Counted from the first letter of the stretch, positions 1 through 9,613 are shown. The stretch is 64,000 bases of DNA from JAVDCA01 sp963819385 (GCA_963819385.1 CAWFVV010000001.1:868001-932000); one strand, 5' to 3'. Notes: generated from the sequence alone by a model not told the origin. A program made the numbers and translations.

Positions 1-1
1 C

Positions 2-193
2 GCGCGCGCCTATCTGCATCACCTCGTGAAGGCCAACGAGCCGCTCGCCGGCATGTTGCTGAGCCTCGTCAACCTCTTCTACTACCAGGACCTCATCCAG
101 GGCGCCCGCGACGCCATCAGGGCGGGGAACTTTGCCGACTACCGGGACATGGTTAGGGAAGGCTGGGCGCGCGGCGACATCCCGGCCTTGTGA
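2..193 (+). CDS. tgt: tRNA-guanine transglycosylase, C-terminal end (partial)
   Basis: Only the last 63 codons are in the window; the gene enters from the left edge and stops at TGA 191-193. The start of the fragment (ARAYLHHLVKANE) and the later NLFYYQDLIQGARDAI match the conserved C-terminus of bacterial queuine tRNA-ribosyltransferase, where this part packs after the zinc site of the TIM barrel. The enzyme swaps guanine 34 for preQ1 in GUN-anticodon tRNAs in the cytoplasm. The active site and zinc ligands lie outside the window, so the call rests on the C-terminal motif only. The next gene starts 90 bases later and looks functionally unrelated. Confidence 0.82.
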   Translation, partial: ARAYLHHLVKANEPLAGMLLSLVNLFYYQDLIQGARDAIRAGNFADYRDMVREGWARGDIPAL

Positions 194-283
194 GGCGACA
201 GGGCCTCGACCGGCACGGCGGCCTGCCGCAAAATGCGGGAATCGACGACGGCGGCGGGTCGGCGTCGAACGACAGGAGCGTGC

Positions 284-751
284 ATGACCATCAGCCTGAA
301 GGTGAACGGCGCCATACACACCGTTCCGGCCGAGCCCGATACGCCGCTGCTCTACGTGCTGCGCAACGATCTCGCGCTCAACGGCGCGAAATTCGGCTGC
401 GGGCTTGCCCAATGCGGCGCCTGCACGGTGCTGATGGATGGCCAGGCGATCCGCTCCTGCGTGACGCCGGCCGGGACGGTCGCCGAGTCCGAGATCACCA
501 CCATCGAGGGCCTCGGCACCGTCGACAAGCCGCATCCACTGCAGCAGGCCTTCATCGACGAGCAGGCCGCGCAATGCGGATACTGCATCAACGGCATGCT
601 GATGACCGCGAAGGCCTTCCTGGCGCAGACACCGCATCCGACCGATGCGCAGGTGCGCGAGGGACTCGCGCTCAACCTCTGTCGCTGCGGCACCCATAAC
701 CGGATCGTGCGCGCCGTGCTGCGCGCCGCCGACGTCATGGGGAGGAGCTGA
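284..751 (+). CDS. (2Fe-2S) small subunit of a molybdenum hydroxylase (IorA/NicA-like)
   Basis: A 155-residue protein with two iron-sulfur motifs: a plant-ferredoxin type cluster (C39, C44, C47, C59; CGLAQCGAC) and the helical-domain cluster (C98, C101, C133, C135; CGYC and CRCG). This is the standard small subunit of two-component isoquinoline 1-oxidoreductase or nicotinate dehydrogenase type enzymes; it carries electrons from the molybdenum site to an outer acceptor. I start at ATG 284 because AGGAG lies just upstream (274-278) and the N-terminus MTISLKVNG is the usual family start; an upstream in-frame extension looks non-coding. It ends one base before the large-subunit start, so the two are surely co-translated. 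The substrate is not readable from sequence. Confidence 0.9.
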   Translation: MTISLKVNGAIHTVPAEPDTPLLYVLRNDLALNGAKFGCGLAQCGACTVLMDGQAIRSCVTPAGTVAESEITTIEGLGTVDKPHPLQQAFIDEQAAQCGYCINGMLMTAKAFLAQTPHPTDAQVREGLALNLCRCGTHNRIVRAVLRAADVMGRS

Positions 752-752
752 C

Positions 753-2984
753 ATGAACGCCCCGATCGTATCGCGCCGCGCCTTCACGGCTGGAGCCGGC
801 GCCATCCTGCTCGCCTTCTCGCTCGACCCGCGCAACTCGCTCGCCGAAGCCGCCAAGCTGCCCGGCGACCTGCAGACCAACCGCATGCTCGATGCCTGGA
901 TCCGCATCGACGCGGAGGGCGACGCGACCGTGTTCGTCGGCAAGGTCGAGCTGGGGCAGGGCATCGTCACGGCGCTCGCCCAGATCGCCGCCGAGGAGCT
1001 CGATCTGCCGCTCGCGCGCGTGCACATGATCTCGGGCGACACCGCGCGCACGCCGAACGAGGGCGTCACCGCCGGCAGCCAGTCGGTCGAGTACAGCGGC
1101 ACGGCGTTGCGATTTGCGGGCGCCGAGGTGCGCGCCATCCTGCTCGACGCGGCCGGCAAGAAGCTCGGCGTCGCGCCCGACACGCTGACCGTCGCGGCCG
1201 GCACGATCAGCGCCGCCGACGGCCGCAAGGTGACCTATGGCGAGCTCGCCGGCGCGGTCGATCTCAAGCGCGAGGCGACCGCCAAGTTTCCGCCCAAGCC
1301 CCCCAAGGCGCATACGATCGTCGGCACGTCGGCCAAGCGCTTCGATATCCCCGGCAAGGTGACGGGCGGCGTCGCCTATGTGCAGGACATGCGGCCGCCC
1401 GGCATGCTGCATGGCCGCGTGGTGCGGCCGCCACGCTACGGCTCGAAGCTCGACAGCGTCGACGAGGCGGCCGCCAAGGCGATGCCGGGCGTGGTCGCGG
1501 TCGTGCGCGACGGCAGCTTCCTGGGCGTGATCGCGGCGCGCGAGGAGCAGGCGATCGCGGCCCGCGCCGCGCTGATCAAGAGCGCCAAGTGGACGCTGGG
1601 TCCGGCGCTGCCCGATCCGGCGAAGATTCACGAATACCTGATGTCGCTGCCGACCGAGGACACGGTCATCAGCGACAAGCATGCGCCGGCGCTCGCCGAG
1701 GTGCCGACGGGCGCGCAGGTCAACGCGCAGATTCTGGAGGCGACCTACCGCCGGCCCTACATGGCGCACGCCTCGATCGGGCCGTCCTGCGCGCTGGCCC
1801 ACTTCGTCGATGGCAAGCTCACGGTGTGGAACCATTCGCAGGGGGTGTTTCCCAACCGCGCGCGGATCGCCGAGTCGCTCGGCATGAAAGTGGGCGATGT
1901 GCGTGAGATCCACGCCGACGGTTCCGGCTGCTACGGCCACAACGGCGCCGACGACGTGGCGCTCGATGCGGCGCTGCTCGCCCGCGCGGTGCCCGGCAAG
2001 CCGGTGCGGGTGCAGTGGATGCGCGACGACGAGTTCGGCTGGGAGCCGTACGGCGCCGCCATGACGATGAAGGCGAAGGCGACGCTCAGCGGCGGCCGCA
2101 TCGTCGACTGGAACTTCGAGGTGTGGAGCAACACCCATTCGACGCGGCCGAGCGAGCCGGGGGGCGTCAACCTGCTGGCCGCCTGGTACCTCGCCGATCC
2201 CAAGCCGCCGGCGCCACCGCACAATGTCCCGCAGCCGGCCGGCGGCAGCGACCGCAATGCGATCCCGCTTTACGATTTTCCGCGCCAGCGCGTGGTCAAT
2301 CACCTGATCAAGGCGATGCCGCTGCGCGTCTCGGCGCTGCGTACGCTCGGCGCCTACGCCAACGTGTTCGCGCTCGAATCCTTCATGGACGAGCTTGCGC
2401 TTGCGGCGGGCGCCGACCCGGTTGCGTTCCGGCTCGCGCATCTCACCGATCCGCGCGGGCGTGCCGTGATCGAGGCGGCGGCGCGCAAGGCGAGCTGGAA
2501 GCCGGGCGCGCCGGGCGGCGACGGCCGCGGGCGCGGCATCGCGTTCGCCAAATACAAGAACCTGGCGAGCTACGTCGCGGTGGTCGCCGACGTCGAGGTC
2601 GATCGCGCGTCCGGCGTGGTGCGGGTTCCGCGCGCTTACGCGGCGGTCGATTCCGGGCAGATCATCAATCCGGACGGACTGACCAACCAGGTCGAGGGCG
2701 GCATGATCCAGTCGACGAGCTGGACGCTCAAGGAAGAGGTGCGCTTCACGCCGGAAGGCATCGTGTCGCAGGACTGGGAGACTTATCCGATCCTGACCAT
2801 GCCGGAGGTTCCGCACGTCACTGTCGAGCTGATCGACCGGCCGTCCGAGCACTCGCTCGGCGCCGGCGAATGCGCGCACGGACCGATGGTGGCGGCGATC
2901 GCGAATGCGTTCGCGCACGCAACCGGACGGCGCTTGCGCGATCTGCCGTTCTCGCCCGCCCGCGTCAAAGCGGCGCTTGGATAA
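753..2984 (+). CDS. Molybdopterin-binding large subunit of a molybdenum hydroxylase (IorB/NicB-like)
   Basis: A 743-residue protein with an N-terminal twin-arginine type signal (SRRAFTAGAGAILLAFS), so the heterodimer with the 284-751 subunit is probably exported folded to the periplasm. It has the aldehyde oxidase/xanthine dehydrogenase large-subunit layout. The segment GSGCYGHNGADDVALDAALL is typical of the nicotinate dehydrogenase NicB branch. The catalytic glutamate is present near the C-terminus (GAGECAHGP, E706). Unlike classical NicB there is no C-terminal cytochrome c extension, so electrons must leave by another carrier. The reaction expected is hydroxylation of an aromatic N-heterocycle or aldehyde; the substrate is unknown. 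A TctC-type binding protein follows at 3090, which suggests uptake of a related organic acid. Confidence 0.87.
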   Translation: MNAPIVSRRAFTAGAGAILLAFSLDPRNSLAEAAKLPGDLQTNRMLDAWIRIDAEGDATVFVGKVELGQGIVTALAQIAAEELDLPLARVHMISGDTARTPNEGVTAGSQSVEYSGTALRFAGAEVRAILLDAAGKKLGVAPDTLTVAAGTISAADGRKVTYGELAGAVDLKREATAKFPPKPPKAHTIVGTSAKRFDIPGKVTGGVAYVQDMRPPGMLHGRVVRPPRYGSKLDSVDEAAAKAMPGVVAVVRDGSFLGVIAAREEQAIAARAALIKSAKWTLGPALPDPAKIHEYLMSLPTEDTVISDKHAPALAEVPTGAQVNAQILEATYRRPYMAHASIGPSCALAHFVDGKLTVWNHSQGVFPNRARIAESLGMKVGDVREIHADGSGCYGHNGADDVALDAALLARAVPGKPVRVQWMRDDEFGWEPYGAAMTMKAKATLSGGRIVDWNFEVWSNTHSTRPSEPGGVNLLAAWYLADPKPPAPPHNVPQPAGGSDRNAIPLYDFPRQRVVNHLIKAMPLRVSALRTLGAYANVFALESFMDELALAAGADPVAFRLAHLTDPRGRAVIEAAARKASWKPGAPGGDGRGRGIAFAKYKNLASYVAVVADVEVDRASGVVRVPRAYAAVDSGQIINPDGLTNQVEGGMIQSTSWTLKEEVRFTPEGIVSQDWETYPILTMPEVPHVTVELIDRPSEHSLGAGECAHGPMVAAIANAFAHATGRRLRDLPFSPARVKAALG

Positions 2985-3089
2985 GCCTGCCGTTTTGCTT
3001 TAAGCCAGCCTGACAACTCCGCCGCGCCTTCCTGCCGGGGCTGTGGTGGGGCGGCGTTCTCGTCGGTAACGCAGCGAGTGGGGTGGAAG

Positions 3090-4112
3090 ATGGCATTCGC
3101 CGGGAGGGCCGAGGTCAGGCCCCAGCTCAGGCGCCAAGTCACGGCTGTGCGTTTGCTTGCGGTGCTTGTGGCGGTTGCGGTCGAGACGGCGGCGCCGCGG
3201 ACCGCTGACGCGCAGGCGAAATTCCCCGAACGGCCGGTTCGCGTCATTGTTCCGTTCGGCGCGGGCGGCATCGCGGATGTGACCACCCGGATGGTCAGCG
3301 AAAAGCTCGGCGCCAAGCTCGGGCAGCGCTTCGTGGTCGAGAACATGCCGGGCGGCGGCGGGGTCGCGGCGGCGCGCGCCACGCTCGCGGCACCGGCGGA
3401 CGGCTACACGATCACGCTGCTCACCAACGGCACGGCGATCAGCGTGCCGCTGTTCAAGCACCTGCCGTTCGACCCGCTCAAGGATTTCGTGCCGATATCG
3501 AGCATCGCCTATTTCGACTGCGTGTTCGTGACCAATGCGGCGTCGGAATACAAGACGCTGGGCGATTTCCTGGCGGCGGCGCGCGCCAAGCCCGGCACGC
3601 TCAATATCGGCACCATCAATGTGGGCAGCACGCAGAATCTGTCCGCCGAGCTCCTGAAGTCGCTTGCCGGCGCGAACTTCGTCATCATCCCGTTCCGGAC
3701 GCCGCCGGAAGCCATCGTCGCGCTCATGCGCAACGACGTGCAGATGGTGGTCGACTTCCCGTCGGCGCTCAAGGCGGGGCTCGCGGACCACAAGCTCCTG
3801 CCCGTCGCCGCGACCGGCCCGGTGAGCGCCAAATCTCTCGGCGTGCCGGCGGTCGCGGACGCCGGCGTTCCGGGCTACGAGGTCAAATCGTGGAATGCAT
3901 TTTACGCCCCGGCGGCGACCCCGCAGGGCGATATCGATGTGCTCAACGCGGCGCTGCGTGAGGTGCTGGCGGATCCCGACCTCAAGACAAGAGCCGCCGA
4001 GCTCGGCGTCGATACGCGGGCGGGAAGCGCCGCCGACATGAACGCGCAGATGCGCGGCGATATCGAGAAATGGAGCAAGGTGATCACGCAGGCGAAGATC
4101 CCGAAGCAGTAG
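3090..4112 (+). CDS. Tripartite tricarboxylate transporter substrate-binding protein (Bug/TctC family)
   Basis: About 340 residues with a signal-like hydrophobic N-terminus ending near ADAQAKFPERP, followed by the family hallmark VRVIVPFGAGGIADVTTRM and later KLGQRFVVENMPGGGG. Such periplasmic proteins bind carboxylates or aromatic acids; many are orphans without the TctA/TctB membrane parts, and none is visible here. I chose ATG 3090; a GTG at 3078 is in frame, and there is no strong ribosome-binding site for either. It follows the NicB-like subunit by about 100 bases in the same direction. Ligand unknown. Confidence 0.88.
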   Translation: MAFAGRAEVRPQLRRQVTAVRLLAVLVAVAVETAAPRTADAQAKFPERPVRVIVPFGAGGIADVTTRMVSEKLGAKLGQRFVVENMPGGGGVAAARATLAAPADGYTITLLTNGTAISVPLFKHLPFDPLKDFVPISSIAYFDCVFVTNAASEYKTLGDFLAAARAKPGTLNIGTINVGSTQNLSAELLKSLAGANFVIIPFRTPPEAIVALMRNDVQMVVDFPSALKAGLADHKLLPVAATGPVSAKSLGVPAVADAGVPGYEVKSWNAFYAPAATPQGDIDVLNAALREVLADPDLKTRAAELGVDTRAGSAADMNAQMRGDIEKWSKVITQAKIPKQ

Positions 4113-4125
4113 GGGGCCGTGGCGC

Positions 4126-4881
4126 CTACGACGTGACGGCTTGTTTCTCGACGACAGCATTGCGACAGCGACGCGCCACCAGCCACGGCGCGAGCAGCAG
4201 CGCAAAACCCGCTGCCACCAGCATGAGGATGATGGGCAGGCGCTGCGGCCATGGCCCGAGTGCCACGACCGCGGCAGGCACGGGAAGATCGGCCGGCGGA
4301 TTGCCGATGAATCCATAGTCGGCGCGCAGCAGAAGATCGATCGGCAGGACCACGGCTGCCCAGATGAGGCTCGCCAGCAGGGCACGCCCGTAGTCGCGCC
4401 AATCGGGGCGGAAGCCGAGCACGACGAGATCGTAAAGCGCACAGGCGAGAATGAGCGTATGCGCGCTCCAGAATGCCCAGAACAGGATATAGGCGGGGCC
4501 GACCGTCAGGGTCGGCTGGATATAGGCCTGTGTCGCGAATCCGAACGCCCAGAAATAAAGCGTGGCGCGCAGCGGCCGGCTCCTCGTGAGCAGAGCGAAC
4601 GGCGCGACGAGCCCGCTGATGTCGCAGGCCTGCAGCGGCAGGCCGGTGCGCAGGTCGATGCCGTGCCAGTTCCACCACGTGTTGTACGCAACCCAATACG
4701 CGAGGGCGACGATCGCGAGCGCGGTCCGGACGTGCGGTTCACGTGGCGCGCCGCGCAGGCGGCGCCCGAACCAGGCGAAGGCGGCAACCAATGCGACGCA
4801 GACGCTCACCGTGACGAGGTGCAGGGCGCCAAACGCCGTGAAGACGTGCAGCACATCGGCTGTGGGCGAGGGCGCGTCCAT
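4126..4881 (-). CDS. TIGR02206-type integral membrane protein (YwaF-like)
   Basis: A 251-residue protein with about six or seven predicted membrane spans and the family-type segment NTWWNWHGIDLRTGLPLQAC followed by DISGLVAPFALLT. Proteins of this family (TIGR02206, YwaF of Bacillus) have no established function. The gene is convergent with the TctC-type gene at 3090-4112, whose stop is 13 bases away, and stands alone at its 5' side (4882-5014 is a non-coding gap before the ABC ATPase gene end). The high content of Trp and Leu and the absence of a signal peptide agree with an inner-membrane location. Confidence 0.7.
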   Translation of the reverse strand: MDAPSPTADVLHVFTAFGALHLVTVSVCVALVAAFAWFGRRLRGAPREPHVRTALAIVALAYWVAYNTWWNWHGIDLRTGLPLQACDISGLVAPFALLTRSRPLRATLYFWAFGFATQAYIQPTLTVGPAYILFWAFWSAHTLILACALYDLVVLGFRPDWRDYGRALLASLIWAAVVLPIDLLLRADYGFIGNPPADLPVPAAVVALGPWPQRLPIILMLVAAGFALLLAPWLVARRCRNAVVEKQAVTS

Positions 4882-5014
4882 TGTCCTGCGGCTTCGCGGT
4901 CCCGCGTCGGATCAGTCCGAATCGATCCGGATCGTCGATTGCGACAGTTGTGGCACCGCGATGTGACCGGCGTGCAAAAGCCCGGCGATTGTCAGCCGCG
5001 CCGCCTGAAGCGGG

Positions 5015-5800
5015 TTAGAGGATCTGGCTGAGAAACTGGCGCGTGCGCGGGTCGCGGCTGTTGGTGAAGAATTCCGCCGGTGGCCCGTGTTCCACCACGA
5101 CCCCGCGATCGGTGAAATAGACCTGGTTGGCGACCTCGCGGGCGAATCCCATCTCGTGGGTGACGATCAGGCAGGTCATGCCTTCCTCGGCGAGCTCGCG
5201 GATGGTGACGAGGACTTCCTTCACGGTCTCGGGATCGAGCGCGGCCGTGACCTCGTCGAACAGCATCACGTCGGGCTGCATCGCGAGGCTGCGCGCGATG
5301 GCGACGCGCTGCTGCTGGCCGCCCGACAGTTCGCCCGGATAGGCGTCTTCCTTGCCTTCCAGCCGCACCTTGCGCATGAGCGCGCGCGCGAGCGCCTCGA
5401 CCTCGTGGCGGTCGCGTTTGAGCACATGCAGCGGCGCCATCATGATGTTGTCGAGGGCGGTGCGGTGCGGAAAGAGGTTGTACTGCTGAAACACCATGCC
5501 GACCTTGCGGCGCAGCGCGAGCTTGTCGAGCTTGGGATCGTGCACCTCCTGGCCCTCGACCAGGATCGAGCCGCGGTCGATCGGCACCAGCGCGTTCACG
5601 CAGCGCAACAGCGTCGATTTGCCGGCGCCCGACGGGCCGATGAGGCAGATGACCTCGCCCTTCATCACGTCGAACGTGACGCCGCCGAGGACGACGGTCG
5701 GGCCGAACGATTTGTGCACGTCGCGAATGCGGACCAGCGGCTGATCGGCAGGCCAGGGGGCCGTGGTGATCGCGGCGGAGGTCGGAGAGGAAGAGGCCAT
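5015..5800 (-). CDS. Polar amino-acid ABC transporter ATP-binding protein
   Basis: 261 residues with Walker A GPSGAGKST (about 55-63), the ABC signature LSGGQQQRVAIARS and Walker B/D-loop VMLFDEVTAALDPE; the Val in place of the usual Pro after DE is common in this amino-acid branch. It energises the permease pair encoded just upstream (5814-7410) and works with the periplasmic binding protein at 7461-8270. The four genes run in one direction as binding protein, permease, permease, ATPase, with only 13 bases before this start, so they form one operon. Confidence 0.93.
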   Translation of the reverse strand: MASSSPTSAAITTAPWPADQPLVRIRDVHKSFGPTVVLGGVTFDVMKGEVICLIGPSGAGKSTLLRCVNALVPIDRGSILVEGQEVHDPKLDKLALRRKVGMVFQQYNLFPHRTALDNIMMAPLHVLKRDRHEVEALARALMRKVRLEGKEDAYPGELSGGQQQRVAIARSLAMQPDVMLFDEVTAALDPETVKEVLVTIRELAEEGMTCLIVTHEMGFAREVANQVYFTDRGVVVEHGPPAEFFTNSRDPRTRQFLSQIL

Positions 5801-5813
5801 GGCGTGCCGTTTT

Positions 5814-6660
5814 TCAGCGAACCTGGAAGCGCCGCTCCAACGCGGTGGTCGCGCGCGCGATCGGATAACAATAGGCGAAGAACCAGAGCAGCAGATAGAG
5901 ATACATCGGCATCAAGAGCTCGCTGCGGCCCCCCTCGGCCGACAGGATATCGCCCGCCAGTGTCATCGATCTCGCTGACCCCGACGATGGCGGTCAGCGG
6001 CATGGCGGCCACCAGGATCGAGTAGAGGTTCATCCACGGCGGCGTCATGCGCTTGACGCACTGCGGCAGGATGACCATGCGCAGCGTCTGCCAGCGCGTG
6101 AACGCGAGGGCCTCGCTCGCCTCCCACTGCCCGAATGGGATCGACCGCACCGCCCCACGCACGAGCTCGCCGACGTTCGCCATCACGGGGAGCGCAAGGC
6201 CGAACGTCGCCTTGAGCCAATCGGGCAGCGGCACGACGATGCCGCCGATGCGCAGATTGAACGGCAGCAGAAGCATGCAATAGAACAGCATCACCAGCCA
6301 CGGCGCATTGCGGAAGAGCTGCGTGACGATCCAGGCAAGGCCACGGACGGGCGCGTGCAGTGAAATCAGTCCGAGCCCGACCACGACGCCGGCCACGGTT
6401 CCGATCGCCATGGCGAGGAAGCTCATGGCGATGTCGAGCGCGAAGCCTTTTGCGAGCAGCGGCGTCCATTTGAGCAGCGTCGCGAAGATCGACAGGGCAG
6501 CCGAGGGGCCGGCCTGCGCGTCGCCGATGCCAATGGAGAGGAAAAGCGCGACCGCGATGAACACGCCGTGGCGGGCCTCGAGCCGGAAGGCGGGCCGGGA
6601 GGTTGTTCCCAGGCGAAACGGCTTGAGGACCGGGAGCGTGCCGTCGCGAACCGCGATCAT
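5814..6660 (-). pseudogene. Amino-acid ABC transporter permease, frameshifted near 5967
   Basis: Starts with ATG 6660 (MIAVRDGTLPVLKPF), overlapping the stop of the upstream permease as ATGA, and shows the permease core, including the EAA-type loop (EASEALAFTRWQTLRMVILP). In frame it reads to VGVSEI, then leaves the family; shifting by one base (an extra C on the plus strand at about 5967) restores MTLAGDILSAEGG and a final membrane helix ending ERRFQVR at 5814. Without the extra base it would be 281 residues. I therefore mark it as broken as sequenced. The site is not a long homopolymer, so a true mutation and an assembly error are both open. Confidence 0.8.
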
Positions 6661-7410
6661 GGCGTGTAGCCCGGGACGCGCAGCCCCCGCTCCCAGCGTC
6701 CCATGACGTAGACCAGCGCGCCCACCAGGAGCAGGTAGACGACGAGCAGCACGTTCATCATCTCCGGCACATTGACCTCGTCCGACCAGATCTGGCTCGC
6801 GACATAAAGCATCTCGGGGACCGCGATCGCGTACGCGATGGTCGTGGTCTTGATCAGGTTGACGAGATTGTTGTTGAGCGCCGGCAGGCTGATGCGCAGT
6901 GCCAGCGGCATGATCACGTACGCATAGGCTTTGAGGCGCGTGTAGCCGAGCGCCTCGGCGGCCTCGATCGTCTCGCGCGGCACGGCCTCGATGCCGGCGC
7001 GGAAGATTTCCACGTTGAACGAGCCCGCATAGAGCGAGAGGCCGATGACCGCCCACGTGAAGCTGGAGAAGATCGGCACCTGCAGGCCGTTTGCGCCGGT
7101 CATGCGCAGGTACGAGCCGAGCCCGAAATAGAAGAAGTAGAGCTGGACCAGCGGCGGCGTATTGCGGAAGAACTGGACGTAGCCGTTCGTGATCGCGCGC
7201 ACGAGCCAGATGCGCGATCCCTGCAGCCAGGAGCCGACGACGCCGATCGCGAGACTTCGCGACCAGCGCGACGGCCATGAGGCGGAGCGACGTCAGAAAG
7301 CCGTTGAAGAACCGCGCGCGGTCGAAGGCATCGTAGAAGATGGTGAGATTGATTCCGGTCGTCTCGTGGAGCGTCCGGAACCAATCCCAGATCGGCGAGA
7401 GATTGATCAT
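6657..7410 (-). pseudogene. Amino-acid ABC transporter permease, frameshifted near 7257
   Basis: Begins at ATG 7410 (MINLSPIWDWF). After RLMAVALVA the frame is lost; removing one T of the TT at 7256-7257 restores SLAIGVVGSWLQGSRIWLVR and then the rest of a normal HisM/GlnP-type permease, including FFRNTPPLVQLYFFYFGLG and the EAA loop (IEAAEALGYTRLKAYAYVIMP). Repaired length is 250 residues. Both permeases of this transporter carry a one-base insertion, while the binding protein and ATPase are intact. That pattern suggests either a recently inactivated transporter or local sequence errors. Confidence 0.8.
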
Positions 7411-7460
7411 GGCGAACCGCGATAGCTAGCTGACGGTCGCGCGCACGATCGCACTCACGT

Positions 7461-8270
7461 TCATTTGGCCTCGTCGTGCATCTTGCGTGCGTACGGCGAC
7501 GGCGGGATCTTCCACTTCTTCTCGAGCTCGATCAGCCGGCCGCTCTTGTGCCAATCCTTGACGACCTGCGCCATGAACTGGCCCCACGGGCCGTCGAGCT
7601 CCTCGAGCTTCACGGCGAGGGCCCACGGCTCGGTTTTGATGCTCTGCAGCGGCATCTCGTAGTCGGCCCATTTCGGGTCGTTGAGATGGTCGGCGAAGTA
7701 GGTGTCGTCATAGACCATGCCGACGCAGTTGCCCTGCTGGAGCGCCGTCTCGGCTTCCGCCGTGCCCTTGAAGGCGACGATGTCGGCACCGTATTGCTCG
7801 GCGATCGGCTTGTTGTACCAGGCGCCCTGGATGCCGCAGATCTTCTGGCCCTTGAGCCCATCCCAGGATTTCAGCGCCACCTTCTTCAGGACAAAGGCGT
7901 TGGGGCCGGACGCATAGTAATCGGGCAGGACGATGCCGACGGCCTTTCGCCGCTCTGGCGTGTCGTTCATCGTCGCGATCATCAGGTCGATCTTGCCCTG
8001 CTGCAGGAATTGCATGCGGTTGGACCCGACGACCGGCTCGATCTGGAGCTTGACGTGGAGGCGATCGGCGACGTCCTTGGCGAGATCGGGCTCGAAGCCG
8101 ATGATCGCGCCGCTCGGATCGCGGAAGCCGAACGGCTTGTAGTCGGCCTTGGTGCCGACGATGAGCACGCCGTCCTTCTTGATCTTGTCGAGCGTCTGGG
8201 CAGGCGCCGAACTGGCCGCGGCGAGGAGGCCGGCGGCGGCCATTCCGGCCACGATGAAGCGTTGCAACAT
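7461..8270 (-). CDS. Periplasmic amino-acid ABC transporter substrate-binding protein
   Basis: 269 residues with a clear Sec signal (MLQRFIVAGMAAAGLLAAASSAPAQ, cleavage after PAQ) and the family-3 solute-binding fold: VLIVGTKADYKPFGFRD near the mature N-terminus and GFEPDLAKDVADRL after it. It should bind a polar or aromatic-type amino acid or a related acid and deliver it to the permeases downstream. It is the first gene of the four-gene transporter operon; the gap to the first permease is 50 bases. Ligand specificity cannot be read with confidence. Confidence 0.9.
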   Translation of the reverse strand: MLQRFIVAGMAAAGLLAAASSAPAQTLDKIKKDGVLIVGTKADYKPFGFRDPSGAIIGFEPDLAKDVADRLHVKLQIEPVVGSNRMQFLQQGKIDLMIATMNDTPERRKAVGIVLPDYYASGPNAFVLKKVALKSWDGLKGQKICGIQGAWYNKPIAEQYGADIVAFKGTAEAETALQQGNCVGMVYDDTYFADHLNDPKWADYEMPLQSIKTEPWALAVKLEELDGPWGQFMAQVVKDWHKSGRLIELEKKWKIPPSPYARKMHDEAK

Positions 8271-8428
8271 GATCCCCTCTCTATGGGTTGGCGGATATGC
8301 GGTTCGTTTCGCGATGGTACATGCTTGCGGTGCCTATGTCCCCGGGCATCCTGGTCGCAGGGCTCATATTGACCGGCATTCGAAGCGACCGGCATTCGGA
8401 GCGCAATCTTCCGCTGTGCGGCTGAATT

Positions 8429-9613
8429 TCACATCCCGTCGTAGAGCCAGGCCATGCCGTCGTAGGACTGCTCCGCGGTGCGTCCGTGCAGAGCCGCGTA
8501 GCGCAGCTCTGCCGCGACGCCGCCGGCATGGTAGAACTCGCCATAGATGCGGGCCATGATCTGCACGCGACCGGTGCGCAGATAGCGCTGCTGCTGGTAG
8601 GCACGAAACGCGCCAGGCACGTCGTCGGGCGCGGCGGCGACCTTCTCGGCGAGGCACACCGCGTCCTCGGTCGCCATGCAGGCGCCCTGCGCGAGATATT
8701 GCAGCATCGGGTGGGCGGCGTCGCCGAGCAGCGTGACGCGGCCCTTGCTCCAGTCCTTGATCGGCTCGCGGTCGCACAGCACCCACATGCGCCAGGTCTC
8801 GATGCGCTTGAGCAGGCGCAGGACTTCGGGCCGCTGGCCCGCGAAGCGCGCGAAGAGCTCATCCTTGGCGCCCTCGGCGTCCCAGCCCTCGGTGTAGCGG
8901 TCGGAATGGAAGACGGCGACCAGGTTGTAGAGCGCGCCGCGGCGCAAGGGGTAATGCACGAAATGTGTCTTCGGCCCGGCCCACAACATCATGTCCGGGC
9001 TCCACAGATCGTCCGGCACGTCCTCGCGCTTGAGAACCGCGCGATACGCGATATGGCCGGAAACGCGCGGCTTGCCGTCGCCGACGACCTTCTCGCGCAC
9101 CTTCGACCACATGCCATCGCATCCCACGAGGGCACGGCCGCGCGCCTCCTCGCCGTTGTCGAGGCGGATCGTGACGCTGTCGCCGTGGTCGACGAAGTCG
9201 TCGACGCGGCGTGAGTTCTCCAGCGAGATGAGATTGCTGCCCTGGCATGCGCGCAGGTAGACGCCGTGGATGTCGGCGCGATGCGTCACCGCATAGGGCT
9301 GCTTGAAGCGGGCGCGGAACGGCTCGCCGAGCGGGACGGTCGTGACCTCCTCGCCCGTGAGCGCATCGCGCATCTGCAGCTTGCCCGGCACCCAGGCGTC
9401 CTCCAGCATGTCGAGCTTGAGGCCGATGCGCTCGAGCGCGCGGAAGATGTTGGGGCCGAGCTGGATGCCGGCGCCCAGCTCCTTGAATTCGGGCGCCTGC
9501 TCGAACACGCGGACCGGGAAGCCCTTGGTTGCCAGCGCATAGGCCGTCACCAAGCCCCCGATGCCGCCGCCTGACACGAGGAACGGCAGGTCCTGACCGT
9601 TCTGCTGGGCCAT
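8429..9613 (-). CDS. FAD-dependent monooxygenase, 3-hydroxybenzoate 6-hydroxylase-like
   Basis: 394 residues of the p-hydroxybenzoate hydroxylase class. It shows the N-terminal FAD dinucleotide fold (SGGGIGGLVTAYALATKG), the DG-type motif region (VGCDGMWSKVRE) and the late GD motif (GRVTLLGDAAHPMLQYLAQG). The stretch around WVLCDREPIKDWSKG and the QYLAQGA motif resembles known 3-hydroxybenzoate 6-hydroxylases, which make gentisate with NADH and oxygen. ATG 9613 is preferred to the TTG at 9637, which adds only an Arg-rich tail. It is divergent from the Rieske gene at 9748, so 9614-9747 should hold both promoters. Salicylate-type substrates are an alternative. Confidence 0.82.
   Translation of the reverse strand: MAQQNGQDLPFLVSGGGIGGLVTAYALATKGFPVRVFEQAPEFKELGAGIQLGPNIFRALERIGLKLDMLEDAWVPGKLQMRDALTGEEVTTVPLGEPFRARFKQPYAVTHRADIHGVYLRACQGSNLISLENSRRVDDFVDHGDSVTIRLDNGEEARGRALVGCDGMWSKVREKVVGDGKPRVSGHIAYRAVLKREDVPDDLWSPDMMLWAGPKTHFVHYPLRRGALYNLVAVFHSDRYTEGWDAEGAKDELFARFAGQRPEVLRLLKRIETWRMWVLCDREPIKDWSKGRVTLLGDAAHPMLQYLAQGACMATEDAVCLAEKVAAAPDDVPGAFRAYQQQRYLRTGRVQIMARIYGEFYHAGGVAAELRYAALHGRTAEQSYDGMAWLYDGM

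Noticed and set aside
735..2918. A 727-codon open frame antisense to the NicB-like gene
   Set aside because: It is Arg/His-rich, has no recognisable motif and lies entirely opposite a gene with clear family motifs; typical of high-G+C shadow frames.
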